18,599 bases of DNA from Cellulomonadaceae bacterium (lineage in GTDB: Bacteria; Actinomycetota; Actinomycetes; Actinomycetales; Cellulomonadaceae): positions 1 to 18,599 of the forward strand of contig JAITCK010000133.1 of assembly GCA_031283115.1 (NCBI GenBank), written 5' to 3'. The notes beneath the pieces were generated by a model. The model made no database searches, had not been told where the DNA came from, and saw only the letters and a list, made by a program, of their open reading frames with translations. Below, piece after piece: positions 1 through 6,042 of this stretch. The translations under genes were made by a program, and so were the position numbers. Within the stretch, counting starts at the first letter, position 1. Every line of letters starts with the position of its first letter.

Positions 1-300
1 GAGGGCAGGCAGTGGCTGTGGGAGGTTGACGGCAAGCCGGTCTGCTGGGCGGGACACAGCAACCCGTCGTCCGGCGTCGCCGGTATCGCTAACGTCTTCA
101 CCCCGCGCGACCATCGCGGCCACGGATACGCCAGCGCCCTGGTCGCCCACCTCACCCAAACTTTGCATGACCAGGGCCTTCGCGTCATCCTCTACACGGA
201 CTTGGCTAACCCAGTCTCCAACGGCGTCTACCAGCGCATCGGCTACCAACCCATCGCCGACACTGCTGAAGTCCGCTTGACACCACCACCCCAAAACTGA
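1..300 (+). CDS. GNAT-family N-acetyltransferase, 3' end only
   Basis: Reading frame 1 is open from the first base to a TGA at 298-300 and gives the last 99 residues of a GNAT acetyltransferase; the start lies outside the window. The acetyl-CoA binding loop (motif A) is visible as VFTPRDHRGHGYASALV, with the R/Q-x-x-G-x-G/A pattern in RDHRGHGYA. It is followed by the motif B strand and helix LYTDLANPVSNGVYQRIGYQPIAD, the usual ending of this superfamily. Family members transfer an acetyl group from acetyl-CoA to an amine on a small molecule, peptide or protein. The substrate cannot be told from this fragment. The 151 bp to the next gene show no strong U-tailed terminator. Confidence 0.85.
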   Translation, partial: EGRQWLWEVDGKPVCWAGHSNPSSGVAGIANVFTPRDHRGHGYASALVAHLTQTLHDQGLRVILYTDLANPVSNGVYQRIGYQPIADTAEVRLTPPPQN

Positions 301-439
301 CGGCCGCTAGGGCGGGTGATCAGCCACCTGCTTCCAGTGGGCCGTGATTGTGGAGTGGGTGGCTGGGACGGGGCAGCACTTGCAGGCGCTTGCACGATGA
401 CGAATGTCGAGGATGTCGGGTCATCGGGCCGATGGGGCA

Positions 440-445
440 TAGGCT
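440..445 (+). promoter_or_regulatory. -10 box TAGGCT of the Nudix gene (leaderless)
   Basis: TAGGCT ends exactly 6 nt before the GTG at 452, so transcription would begin at or next to the start codon. There is no properly spaced SD. An in-frame TAG at 440-442 (the first bases of this box) excludes any earlier start. No clear -35 was found. Confidence 0.6.
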
Positions 446-451
446 GAGGCG

Positions 452-1051
452 GTGGCGTATTCGAGGCTGGGGGCTGACTGGCAGGCAAACGGTGACGGTA
501 TTCGTTCGCGGCGGGCCGCGCGGGTCATCCTGCTTGATGCCGACCGCAGGGCAGACCAGGGGCCGCGGGTGCTGCTGGTGCGCGGGCATGAGGCCGATCA
601 GCCGTCACGGTCATGGTGGTTCGCCGTCGGCGGCGGGATGGATGCAGGTGAGACGCCGCGTCAGGCCGCTATCCGTGAAGCCTGCGAAGAAACAGGCATC
701 CTGCTTGATGACGCAGACCTGGTGGGTCCGGTGTTGACCCGCTTGGCTATCTTCGATTTTTACGCGGAAACTGTGCGGCAGGATGAAGAATTTTTCGCCG
801 CCCGTGTGTCCCCGCGTGCCGTTACTACTGCCGGTTGGACGGACGTGGAACGTGAACTTCTTGACGAACTGGCCTGGCTGACGCCTGCCCAACTGCGCGC
901 TCAGCCGCTCGAATACTTCCCCGAGAACCTGCCAGATGCCGTCGAAACTTTGCACTCGCAACTGTGCGGTGGAGGATGGGACGGCATCACCTGGCATTTA
1001 GGCGACCAAGACGACGACGCCGGGATTCGCGGTCAACGCGCTGAAGATTAG
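452..1051 (+). CDS. Nudix hydrolase
   Basis: A 199-aa protein with a complete Nudix box at about residues 61-83: GGMDAGE, seven residues, then REACEETGI, matching Gx5Ex7REUxEExGU, where the glutamates bind Mg2+ or Mn2+. The family hydrolyses nucleoside diphosphates linked to another moiety, such as oxidised NTPs, ADP-ribose, NADH or dinucleotide polyphosphates. The beta-sheet before the box (RAARVILLDADRR...VLLVRGHE) is typical; the substrate is not evident. The GTG start is the only one possible after the in-frame stop at 440-442 that keeps the first strand, and it fits a leaderless promoter. The stop codon interlocks with the stop of the convergent HAD gene (4-bp overlap), leaving no room for a terminator between them. 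The acidic tail (QDDDAGIRGQRAED) has no recognised role. Confidence 0.88.
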   Translation: MAYSRLGADWQANGDGIRSRRAARVILLDADRRADQGPRVLLVRGHEADQPSRSWWFAVGGGMDAGETPRQAAIREACEETGILLDDADLVGPVLTRLAIFDFYAETVRQDEEFFAARVSPRAVTTAGWTDVERELLDELAWLTPAQLRAQPLEYFPENLPDAVETLHSQLCGGGWDGITWHLGDQDDDAGIRGQRAED

Positions 1052-1722
1052 CGGGCAAGCAGAGCCAGGGTGGTGGACGCGAGGTTGGCCACGTCGTCAA
1101 TGACGGCGACGGCTCCTGCGTGGGGCAGTTCGCCGGGAGCGGCGTAACCCCAGGTCACGCCCAGGGTGTCGATGGCGTGTTCGCGGGCGCCGATGACGTC
1201 GTGTTCGCGGTCGCCCACCATCAGGACGGGGCCGCCTGATGCAGCCTGCCCGCTCGCAGCCCGCCCAAGTGAGGCCAAGGCCGCAGCGATGACGTCGGCT
1301 TTGGTGGATCGGTGCTCGTCGAGGGGGGCTCCGAAAACCCCGTCAACCATGCCGCGTAGGTCGAACCGTTCCATGATGGGGTCGGCGAAAACTTGCGGCT
1401 TGGACGTGGCCACCAGCAGGGTGCAGCCTGCCTGGCGCAGGCGCTGCAACTGGTGGGGGATGCCAGGAAACACAGAGTTGTTCCACATGCCGTGCTCCCG
1501 GTATTCGGCCCGGTAGGCCGCCACAGCCTCGGCAATCCGGTCAGGTGGCACGCCGTGGGCTGGGAAAGAGTCGGTGATGGGTGGGCCGACAAAAGCCCGC
1601 AAGGCGTCGGCGTCTGGTGTGGGCAGGCTCAGGGCGGCAAAGGCGTGCGCCGCCGACGCCGTAATACCCGGCGCCGAATCCATGAGTGTCCCGTCAAGGT
1701 CAAGCAAAACAAGCGAATCCAC
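1048..1722 (-). CDS. HAD-superfamily hydrolase, phosphoglycolate phosphatase-like
   Basis: A 224-aa soluble HAD phosphatase of the Gph/PGP subgroup. Motif I is LLDLDGTLMDS, with nucleophile Asp8 and acid/base Asp10. An alpha-helical cap follows (about residues 17-85). Motif II is Thr106-Ser107 in LLVATSKPQ, motif III is Lys141 in STKADVIAAAL, and motif IV is GDREHDVIGA with Asp171 and Asp175. These residues form the Mg2+-dependent aspartyl-phosphate active site. Likely substrates are small phosphate esters such as 2-phosphoglycolate; exact specificity is not shown. The run GRAASGQAASGG (about 153-164) is a low-complexity insertion before motif IV. The GTG start at 1722 is fixed by a leaderless -10 box. 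It is divergent from the kinase gene, with only 33 bp between the two start codons, and convergent with the Nudix gene. Confidence 0.88.
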   Translation of the reverse strand: MDSLVLLDLDGTLMDSAPGITASAAHAFAALSLPTPDADALRAFVGPPITDSFPAHGVPPDRIAEAVAAYRAEYREHGMWNNSVFPGIPHQLQRLRQAGCTLLVATSKPQVFADPIMERFDLRGMVDGVFGAPLDEHRSTKADVIAAALASLGRAASGQAASGGPVLMVGDREHDVIGAREHAIDTLGVTWGYAAPGELPHAGAVAVIDDVANLASTTLALLAR

Positions 1723-1728
1723 GGCGCA

Positions 1729-1734
1729 ATCCTA
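1729..1734 (-). promoter_or_regulatory. -10 box TAGGAT of the HAD gene (leaderless)
   Basis: On the minus strand TAGGAT is followed by 6 nt (TGCGCC) and then the GTG start at 1722, so the predicted transcript starts on the start codon. The box lies back to back with the kinase -10 at 1744-1749. Any -35 contact would fall inside the divergent gene's start region. Confidence 0.6.
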
Positions 1735-1743
1735 TGCGACGGC

Positions 1744-1749
1744 TAGGGT
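1744..1749 (+). promoter_or_regulatory. -10 box TAGGGT of the kinase gene (leaderless)
   Basis: TAGGGT, then 6 nt of G-rich sequence, then ATG at 1756. Only 9 bp separate it from the oppositely oriented -10 at 1729-1734, so two polymerases could hardly occupy both promoters at once. No -35 consensus is seen. Confidence 0.6.
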
Positions 1750-1755
1750 GGGGGT

Positions 1756-2574
1756 ATGACGTTTGTGGTTCCTGCCTTGACCTTTGGGCCGATGACAGTC
1801 AGGCCAGGGGGGGAGATTGCCTGCACCGTCATCGACAGGGTGAGGCGGACTGCTGGCGAGGGCGGTGGTGCTGTTGGCGGGGCTGGCGTCGTGTCGGGAG
1901 ATCAGGGGGCGACGCGGGCCATCGTGCTTATTGACGGTGCGGGCGGGTCGGGTAAGTCGACGTTTGCGCGGCGGCTCGTTGACGCAATCAACGGTGACGA
2001 ACGGGAAGACGGAAACATTGGCGACGGGGTTACCGGCGGCAGGGGGGACGGCGACGGTGGCAGCACTAGCGGAAGTCGCGTAGCCCACGCCTGCCTGGTC
2101 GCGGTGGATGATGTGTCCTGGTGGCTGCACCCCTTCAACTGGGCGGACGCCATGCTGGACGGCGTGGTGCGGCCCTGGCTGGCGGGTGGCGACGTGGATT
2201 ACCGGCCACCCGGCTGGATTGACAAGGGCCGCGCAGGCTCGGTGACGGCGGTGGCATCGGCAGAAGCGGCGGTCAACATCCTGGTCATTGAGGGGATGGG
2301 GGCGGCCCGGCACGACTTGGCTGACCTGGCCTCCTGCATCATCTGGGTCAACACGGATCCGCACACCGCCCGCGAACGGCTTATCGCCCGCGACCTCGCT
2401 TTAGGCGTCAACGGCAGCAACCGCCAAGAGGTCGAAGCCTTCACCGACGAGTTCGACGCCCTCTTAGCCCCCTTCTACGCCGCCGAGAAACCCTGGCAGC
2501 GTGCAAACCTGGTCATTGATGGCGACACCCACCGCCCCGACGGACGCATCGACGTGGTTTTAGGTGACCGTTAG
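1756..2574 (+). CDS. P-loop NTPase, uridine kinase-like
   Basis: A 272-aa protein with the Walker A motif GAGGSGKST (residues 61-69) after strand AIVLID. The segment CLVAVDDVSWWLHPFNWADAMLDGVVRPWLAGGDVDYRPPGWID (about 113-155) resembles the substrate and lid region of uridine kinase/phosphoribulokinase-type enzymes. The strand ILVIEG (175-180) fits a Walker B position, and ARERLIARD (205-213) a lid arginine region. This actinobacterial group is usually annotated as uridine kinase or AAA-family ATPase; the phosphate acceptor is not proven here. Two low-complexity Gly/Asp-rich stretches (about 34-51 and 81-108) interrupt the fold. A G7 run at 1807-1813 sits in the early coding region. The start is supported by the leaderless -10. 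The TAG stop forms the first bases of the next gene's -10 box. Confidence 0.75.
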   Translation: MTFVVPALTFGPMTVRPGGEIACTVIDRVRRTAGEGGGAVGGAGVVSGDQGATRAIVLIDGAGGSGKSTFARRLVDAINGDEREDGNIGDGVTGGRGDGDGGSTSGSRVAHACLVAVDDVSWWLHPFNWADAMLDGVVRPWLAGGDVDYRPPGWIDKGRAGSVTAVASAEAAVNILVIEGMGAARHDLADLASCIIWVNTDPHTARERLIARDLALGVNGSNRQEVEAFTDEFDALLAPFYAAEKPWQRANLVIDGDTHRPDGRIDVVLGDR

Positions 2575-2577
2575 GCT
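2572..2577 (+). promoter_or_regulatory. -10 box TAGGCT of the DUF1905 gene, overlapping the kinase stop codon
   Basis: TAGGCT is followed by 6 nt and GTG at 2584. Its first three bases are the TAG stop of the upstream kinase, so termination codon and promoter element share the same bases. Confidence 0.6.
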
Positions 2578-2583
2578 GGGCGG

Positions 2584-2874
2584 GTGCGGCTTGTTTTCGA
2601 ATCGGTGCTGGAATCGCATGTGCATGGGCGGGCGACTATTTTGTTGCTGAAGTTGCCTGACGATGAATCTGACCTCCTGACCGACCTGCCGATTTTGCGG
2701 GGCGGCTTCGGCAGCATCAAAGTGGACGCCACCATCGGCGACACCACCTGGCGCACCTCCGTCTTCCCTGACAAAGGCGTCTACCTGCTGCTCATCGCCC
2801 GAAAACTTGCCGCCCGCGAAGTCCTGGCCGTCGGCAACCCGGTCACCGTAACCCTGACTGTCGTCGCGGCCTAA
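2584..2874 (+). CDS. DUF1905 domain protein
   Basis: A 96-aa single-domain protein matching the DUF1905 pattern: an N-terminal FESVLESH...RATILLLKLPDDESDLLTDL, the glycine-rich turn RGGFGSIKVDATIGDTTWRTSVFP, and YLLLIARKLAAREVLAVGNPVTVTLTVV. The domain is a small beta-barrel, often found alone or fused to a YdeI/OmpD-associated domain. No biochemical role is established, so I assign none. The GTG start is chosen because it begins the first predicted strand (RLVFESVLES) and sits 6 nt after a TAGGCT box. Only 17 bp separate its stop from the next start, and that gap holds the next gene's own -10. Confidence 0.75.
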   Translation: MRLVFESVLESHVHGRATILLLKLPDDESDLLTDLPILRGGFGSIKVDATIGDTTWRTSVFPDKGVYLLLIARKLAAREVLAVGNPVTVTLTVVAA

Positions 2875-2879
2875 GACCG

Positions 2880-2885
2880 TAGGCT
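2880..2885 (+). promoter_or_regulatory. -10 box TAGGCT of the YigZ-family gene (leaderless)
   Basis: TAGGCT, 6 nt, then ATG at 2892. There is no SD in the 17-bp gap after the DUF1905 stop. Confidence 0.6.
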
Positions 2886-2891
2886 TGCCTC

Positions 2892-3599
2892 ATGCCCTGG
2901 AATCCTGGTTTTGATGACGGGCTGCAGGCTGCCGTGGCTTCGCCTACTGGCATGGCCTTGCCGTCAACCATCGCGGCGCCGCTGGCGCATGAGATTGAGA
3001 TCAAGCGGTCGCGGTTTATCGCGCGGCTGGTTCCTGTGGGGTCGGTAGCCCAGGCTGAGGCCGAGATTGCTGCCGTGCGGAAGGCGGCCTGGGATGCCAA
3101 CCACAACTGCACGGCCTTTATCGTCGGGCGGCAGGCTGAATGGCAGCGGTCGTCCGATGATGGGGAGCCGTCGGGCACGGCGGGCGTGCCCATGCTGGAA
3201 GTGCTGCGCCGCCGCAACCTCACCGACCTGATTGCCGTGGTGACCAGGTATTTTGGCGGGGTCATGCTGGGGGCTGGCGGGTTGGTTCGGGCCTATTCGA
3301 CGGCGGTGTCGCAGGCTCTCGACGCTGCCGTCATCGTCCGGCGCGAATGGTTGACCGACGTGACCGTCGCCGTCCCCTATGACGAGGCCGGGCGGGTGGA
3401 GAACCTGCTGCGGGCCTGGGCTTCCGGGCATGGTGCCGCCTTCGGGGAGCCGGTGTATGCCGCGAATGCACAGTTCACGATGGCGGTTCCGCCTCATCTG
3501 GTCGATCAAGCCAAAGCCGACATTGCCGCCGCGACGGGTGGGCGCTGTCAGGTGGAGGTAGGCGAGCAGCACATCGTGGATATGCCATCCAGCAGGTGA
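2892..3599 (+). CDS. YigZ/IMPACT family protein (UPF0029 plus DUF1949)
   Basis: A 235-aa protein. The N-terminal UPF0029/IMPACT domain shows EIEIKRSRFIARLVPV (about 34-49), the core SSDDGEPSGTAGVPMLEVL (87-105) and DLIAVVTRYFGGVMLGAGGLVRAYSTAV (112-139), all diagnostic. The C-terminal half (about 155-228) fits the DUF1949 ferredoxin-like domain. Eukaryotic IMPACT proteins bind GCN1 and regulate translation control. Bacterial YigZ structures suggest a nucleic-acid or nucleotide-binding role, but no reaction is established. The 30-residue N-terminal extension is longer than in many homologues; I keep it because the ATG is placed exactly 6 nt after a TAGGCT box. An internal ATG at residue 21 is the alternative start. 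Confidence 0.88.
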   Translation: MPWNPGFDDGLQAAVASPTGMALPSTIAAPLAHEIEIKRSRFIARLVPVGSVAQAEAEIAAVRKAAWDANHNCTAFIVGRQAEWQRSSDDGEPSGTAGVPMLEVLRRRNLTDLIAVVTRYFGGVMLGAGGLVRAYSTAVSQALDAAVIVRREWLTDVTVAVPYDEAGRVENLLRAWASGHGAAFGEPVYAANAQFTMAVPPHLVDQAKADIAAATGGRCQVEVGEQHIVDMPSSR

Positions 3600-3641
3600 C
3601 AGGCAGGGATGATCGGTTTATCGAGCATGTGCCGGATCTGC

Positions 3642-3651
3642 ATCATATGAT
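3642..3651. promoter_or_regulatory. ATCATATGAT palindrome upstream of the ClbS-like gene
   Basis: A perfect 10-bp AT-rich palindrome 38 bp upstream of the start at 3690, in a 90-bp gap clearly less GC-rich than its surroundings. It contains TATGAT (3646-3651), which could be a -10, with TTATCT (3654-3659) as an alternative. It could equally be an operator. The gene has an SD, TTGGAGG ending 9 nt before ATG, so this transcript is not leaderless. Confidence 0.3.
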
Positions 3652-3689
3652 CGTTATCTGTTACATCAGAAGGTTGGAGGGTAGGTGCG

Positions 3690-4232
3690 ATGCCGAGGGC
3701 GACGAATAAAGAGGACTTGTTGACTGCTGCTGCGGGGCGGTGGGATGCCCTGTGGGGGTTGCTTGATGCGATTCCCGGCGGTGCAGAGGCGGTGGCCTTT
3801 GATTTCAGTGGGAATCCAAAACTGAAAGAGGCGCACTGGTTGCGCGATAAGAATGTGAGGGACGTTTTCGCGCACTTGTATGAATGGCAGCGGCTTCTTA
3901 TCGACTGGGTGGCTGCGAATAGGGGAGATGGCTCGGTCACGCCGTTTTTGCCTCAGCCGTACACCTGGAAAACCTACGGCGACATGAACGTCAAGTTCTG
4001 GCGGAAGCATCACAGCACCACGTATGCGGAGGCAGAATCCCTGTTGCGCGGCAGCCACGCCCAGGTGTTGGCCCTCATCGACTCTTTCAGCGATGAAGAC
4101 CTCTTCGAGAAAAAGCATTTTCCCTGGACGGGCACCAGCAACGTCGCCAGTTATTGCATTTCTGTCGCACCCAGTCACTATGACTGGGCAATCAAGAAAG
4201 TCAAGCAGTATCTCAATCAGACCCATCAGTAG
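3690..4232 (+). CDS. ClbS/DfsB family protein (DUF1706)
   Basis: A 180-aa four-helix-bundle protein of the ClbS/DfsB family (formerly DUF1706). Hallmarks are KEAHWLRDKNVRDVFAHLYEWQRLLIDWV (about 46-74), PFLPQPYTWKTYGDMNVKFWRKH (85-107), LLRGSHAQVLALIDSFSDEDLF (118-139) and FPWTGTSNVASYCISVAPSHYDWAIKK (144-170). In Escherichia coli, ClbS protects the producer against the genotoxin colibactin by hydrolysing its cyclopropane warhead. Most family members are uncharacterised and may protect against other DNA-damaging metabolites or act as DinB-like enzymes, so function here is inferred from family. A good SD (GGAGG at 3676-3680) supports the ATG. The gene is less GC-rich than its neighbours, suggesting transfer. 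Its last 20 bp overlap the convergent TetR gene. Confidence 0.88.
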   Translation: MPRATNKEDLLTAAAGRWDALWGLLDAIPGGAEAVAFDFSGNPKLKEAHWLRDKNVRDVFAHLYEWQRLLIDWVAANRGDGSVTPFLPQPYTWKTYGDMNVKFWRKHHSTTYAEAESLLRGSHAQVLALIDSFSDEDLFEKKHFPWTGTSNVASYCISVAPSHYDWAIKKVKQYLNQTHQ

Positions 4233-5070
4233 TTGCTGGAGGGGAACCGAGGAGGCGGCTGCCCATCCGGTCGATGGTGCCGCCGATGTCGAGGTCGTCG
4301 GGCAGGATGGCGGCGAAGATGGAACCCAAGGTGCTGATGGAGGCTAAGGCGACGGCGATGTCGAGGTCGTCGCGGGTGATGCCGCCGTCATCGTTGGTAC
4401 CGCTGTCACCGTTGGTAGCGTCGCCAGCAGTGTTGCTGCCGTTGCTGCTGGTGGCAGCGGCTCCTTCGCTGTCGTGACCCGTGTTTTTCGCGGCCTGAAC
4501 GTCGGCGGCCAGGCGGGTCAAGGAGGCGCGGGCAGTGACGGCTAGGCGGGGGCGGGATTCCGGGTAACGCAGGGCGTACAGGTAGGCCTCCAGGGAGATG
4601 AGGCGCGCCGCTAACTCGTCGGGGGAATCAGACGGGCCGGTCCAGTTCTCCAGTCTTCCCCCCGCAGCCTCGATGTTGCTCTGGTTGAGGTCGGTGACCA
4701 TCGTCAGGAAGAGGTCTTCTTTGGAGGTGAAGTGGGCGTACAGAGCGCCTTTGGTGTATCCGGCTTCTTTGGCGATGTCGGCGACGGAGGCGGCCTCGTA
4801 GCCGACTCGGGCGACGAGGCGAGCGCAGGCAGCGAGGAGGTCGGCGCGGGTGCGTTCGGCTTTGGTCGCGCGGTCGGCGGCGGCCCGGCTGACGCTGTGG
4901 GCAGCGTCGCTCAGGTCTCGCGTGATGTCTCGGGTGGCTTGGGCGAGTTCGTTGACGAGGTCTTGGCGGATTTCTGTGCTGGCGTCGGCGAGTCCTTCGC
5001 CGAGGGCGCGACGCAGGGCGGTCACGGCGTTTTTGAGGTCAGACCCGGGCGTGCTGGAGGGTTTCGCCAT
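4213..5070 (-). CDS. TetR/AcrR-family transcriptional repressor with long helical N-terminal extension
   Basis: A 285-aa TetR regulator starting at ATG 5070 (MAKPSSTPG). The DNA-binding domain is at about residues 73-121, with helix-turn-helix ASVADIAKEAGYTKGALYAHFTSKEDLF, the standard TetR signature. Two oddities stand out. About 70 residues precede the domain and look like one long charged amphipathic helix, whereas most TetR proteins begin within 10-20 residues of it. The ligand domain also carries a Ser/Asn/Gly/Asp-rich loop at about 197-230. The start is set by TACGAT ending 6 nt upstream (leaderless). The divergent ABC exporter genes and a 32-bp palindrome lie directly upstream, so it very likely represses both itself and the exporter and is released by the exported compound. 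Confidence 0.9.
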   Translation of the reverse strand: MAKPSSTPGSDLKNAVTALRRALGEGLADASTEIRQDLVNELAQATRDITRDLSDAAHSVSRAAADRATKAERTRADLLAACARLVARVGYEAASVADIAKEAGYTKGALYAHFTSKEDLFLTMVTDLNQSNIEAAGGRLENWTGPSDSPDELAARLISLEAYLYALRYPESRPRLAVTARASLTRLAADVQAAKNTGHDSEGAAATSSNGSNTAGDATNGDSGTNDDGGITRDDLDIAVALASISTLGSIFAAILPDDLDIGGTIDRMGSRLLGSPPATTDGSD

Positions 5071-5076
5071 GTTTCT

Positions 5077-5104
5077 ATCGTAGTGCATACCGAACGGTTT
5101 GCAA
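5077..5104 (-). promoter_or_regulatory. Promoter of the TetR gene (leaderless, shared -35)
   Basis: On the minus strand: -35 TTGCAA (5104-5099), 16-bp spacer, -10 TACGAT (5082-5077), then 6 nt to ATG at 5070. The whole spacer lies inside the operator palindrome, so repressor binding would block it (autoregulation). Confidence 0.65.
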
Positions 5105-5117
5105 ACCGTTCGGTATG
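5086..5117. promoter_or_regulatory. 32-bp perfect palindrome, probable TetR operator (O1/O2)
   Basis: Bases 5086-5117 are a perfect inverted repeat with no loop, beginning CATACCGAACGG and ending with its complement. Each arm contains its own near-palindromic box: ACCGAACGGT at 5089-5098 and ACCGTTCGGT at 5105-5114, centres 16 bp apart. This fits two TetR dimers binding side by side. The centre is TTGCAA, the -35 hexamer of both divergent promoters. Confidence 0.85.
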
Positions 5118-5126
5118 TGTTAGCGT
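5099..5126 (+). promoter_or_regulatory. Promoter of the ABC exporter operon (shared -35)
   Basis: -35 TTGCAA (5099-5104), 16-bp spacer and -10 TAGCGT (5121-5126). The start would fall near 5133, giving a leader of about 56 nt with SD AGGAG (5175-5179) 9 nt before ATG 5189. Operator boxes cover the -35, the spacer and the region just past +1. Confidence 0.6.
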
Positions 5127-5136
5127 TCAGCCCCAT

Positions 5137-5146
5137 ACCGATCGGT
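5137..5146. promoter_or_regulatory. Third TetR operator box ACCGATCGGT (O3)
   Basis: A perfect 10-bp palindrome (12 bp with flanking T/A, 5136-5147) matching the two boxes in the large palindrome (ACCGWWCGGT). Its centre is exactly 32 bp from the second box and 48 bp from the first. It lies just downstream of the predicted ABC transcription start. Confidence 0.65.
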
Positions 5147-5188
5147 ACGTCTGCGCCGCATCCGTCATCACGACAGGAGTTCCACCCC

Positions 5189-5974
5189 ATGCACACCCAG
5201 CCGCCCGCCGACCTTGTCCTCAACATTACCGGGCTATCCAAGCAGTTCGGCACGGGCGCGACTGCCGTCCAGGCCAACGACGGCGTCAACCTGGCCGTGC
5301 GCGCCGGACAGATTGTCTGCCTGCTGGGCCACAACGGCGCCGGAAAATCCACCCTGGTCAACCAGGTGGTCGGCATCGCCCTGCCCGACGCCGGAACCAT
5401 CACCCTGGCCGGAATCGACGCCATCAAGCATCCCGCCCGCGCCCGCCAACTGGCCTCCGTCCAAGCCCAAGCCAACGTCCCCATCACCGGCCTGACCCCG
5501 CGTAAGGCTATTCAACTTGTCGCCCGGATGCGGGGCGCCTCCAAGCAGGCGGCCCAAGAGCGCGCCGACCACCTGCTGGCTGCCCTCGACCTAGGGCCGT
5601 GGGCCGACAAGTCCGCCGAAAAAGTTTCCGGTGGCGTCGCCCGCCTGACCGCTTTTGCTATGGCTGCCGCCTGGCCAGGCGCGCTCGTCGTCCTTGACGA
5701 GCCCACCAACGATGTCGACCCGATCCGCCGCCGCCTGCTCTGGCAGGAGATTCGCCGCCTGGCCGATGACGGGGCGGGCGTTCTGCTGGTCACCCACAAC
5801 GTCCACGAAGCGGAGGCAGTCGTTGACCAGGTGGTCATCCTCGACCAGGGCCGCGTCGTCACTACCGGGACGCCCGCCGACCTCATTGCCGCGCAGGCGG
5901 GCGAGTCCCTGGAGGACGCCTACATCCGCCTTGTCGGGCCGAGCCAGGCCGACGATCTCGCCGCCGCCGCCTAA
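5189..5974 (+). CDS. ABC transporter ATP-binding protein (TetR-controlled exporter)
   Basis: A 261-aa nucleotide-binding subunit. Walker A is GHNGAGKST (47-55), the Q-loop is near Gln92/Gln94, the signature is KVSGGVARL (145-153, a degenerate LSGGQ), Walker B is LVVLDEP with catalytic Glu171, and the H-loop is His203 in LLVTHN. This layout fits drug- or antibiotic-export ATPases paired with ABC-2 permeases. The frame is open further upstream, but ATG 5189 is chosen because it follows a good SD and immediately precedes the first beta-strand (LVLNITGLSKQF); upstream codons would run through the operators. It pairs with the permease 68 bp downstream. Expression should be controlled by the divergent TetR repressor. 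The substrate is unknown. Confidence 0.9.
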   Translation: MHTQPPADLVLNITGLSKQFGTGATAVQANDGVNLAVRAGQIVCLLGHNGAGKSTLVNQVVGIALPDAGTITLAGIDAIKHPARARQLASVQAQANVPITGLTPRKAIQLVARMRGASKQAAQERADHLLAALDLGPWADKSAEKVSGGVARLTAFAMAAAWPGALVVLDEPTNDVDPIRRRLLWQEIRRLADDGAGVLLVTHNVHEAEAVVDQVVILDQGRVVTTGTPADLIAAQAGESLEDAYIRLVGPSQADDLAAAA

Positions 5975-6042
5975 CCGCCCCTCCCTGCCCTGTCCTGAAC
6001 CAGCCCGCACGTCTCCATCGAACACGTTCCAAGGAAACAGCC

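Noticed and set aside
321..365. CAGCCACC ... GGTGGCTG inverted repeat between the GNAT and Nudix genes
   Set aside because: 8-bp arms with a 29-nt loop and no T-run; too open for a convincing terminator and easily expected in GC-rich DNA.
1807..1813. G7 run early in the kinase gene as a contingency locus
   Set aside because: Short for slippage and similar runs occur elsewhere in this GC-rich window; frame is intact.
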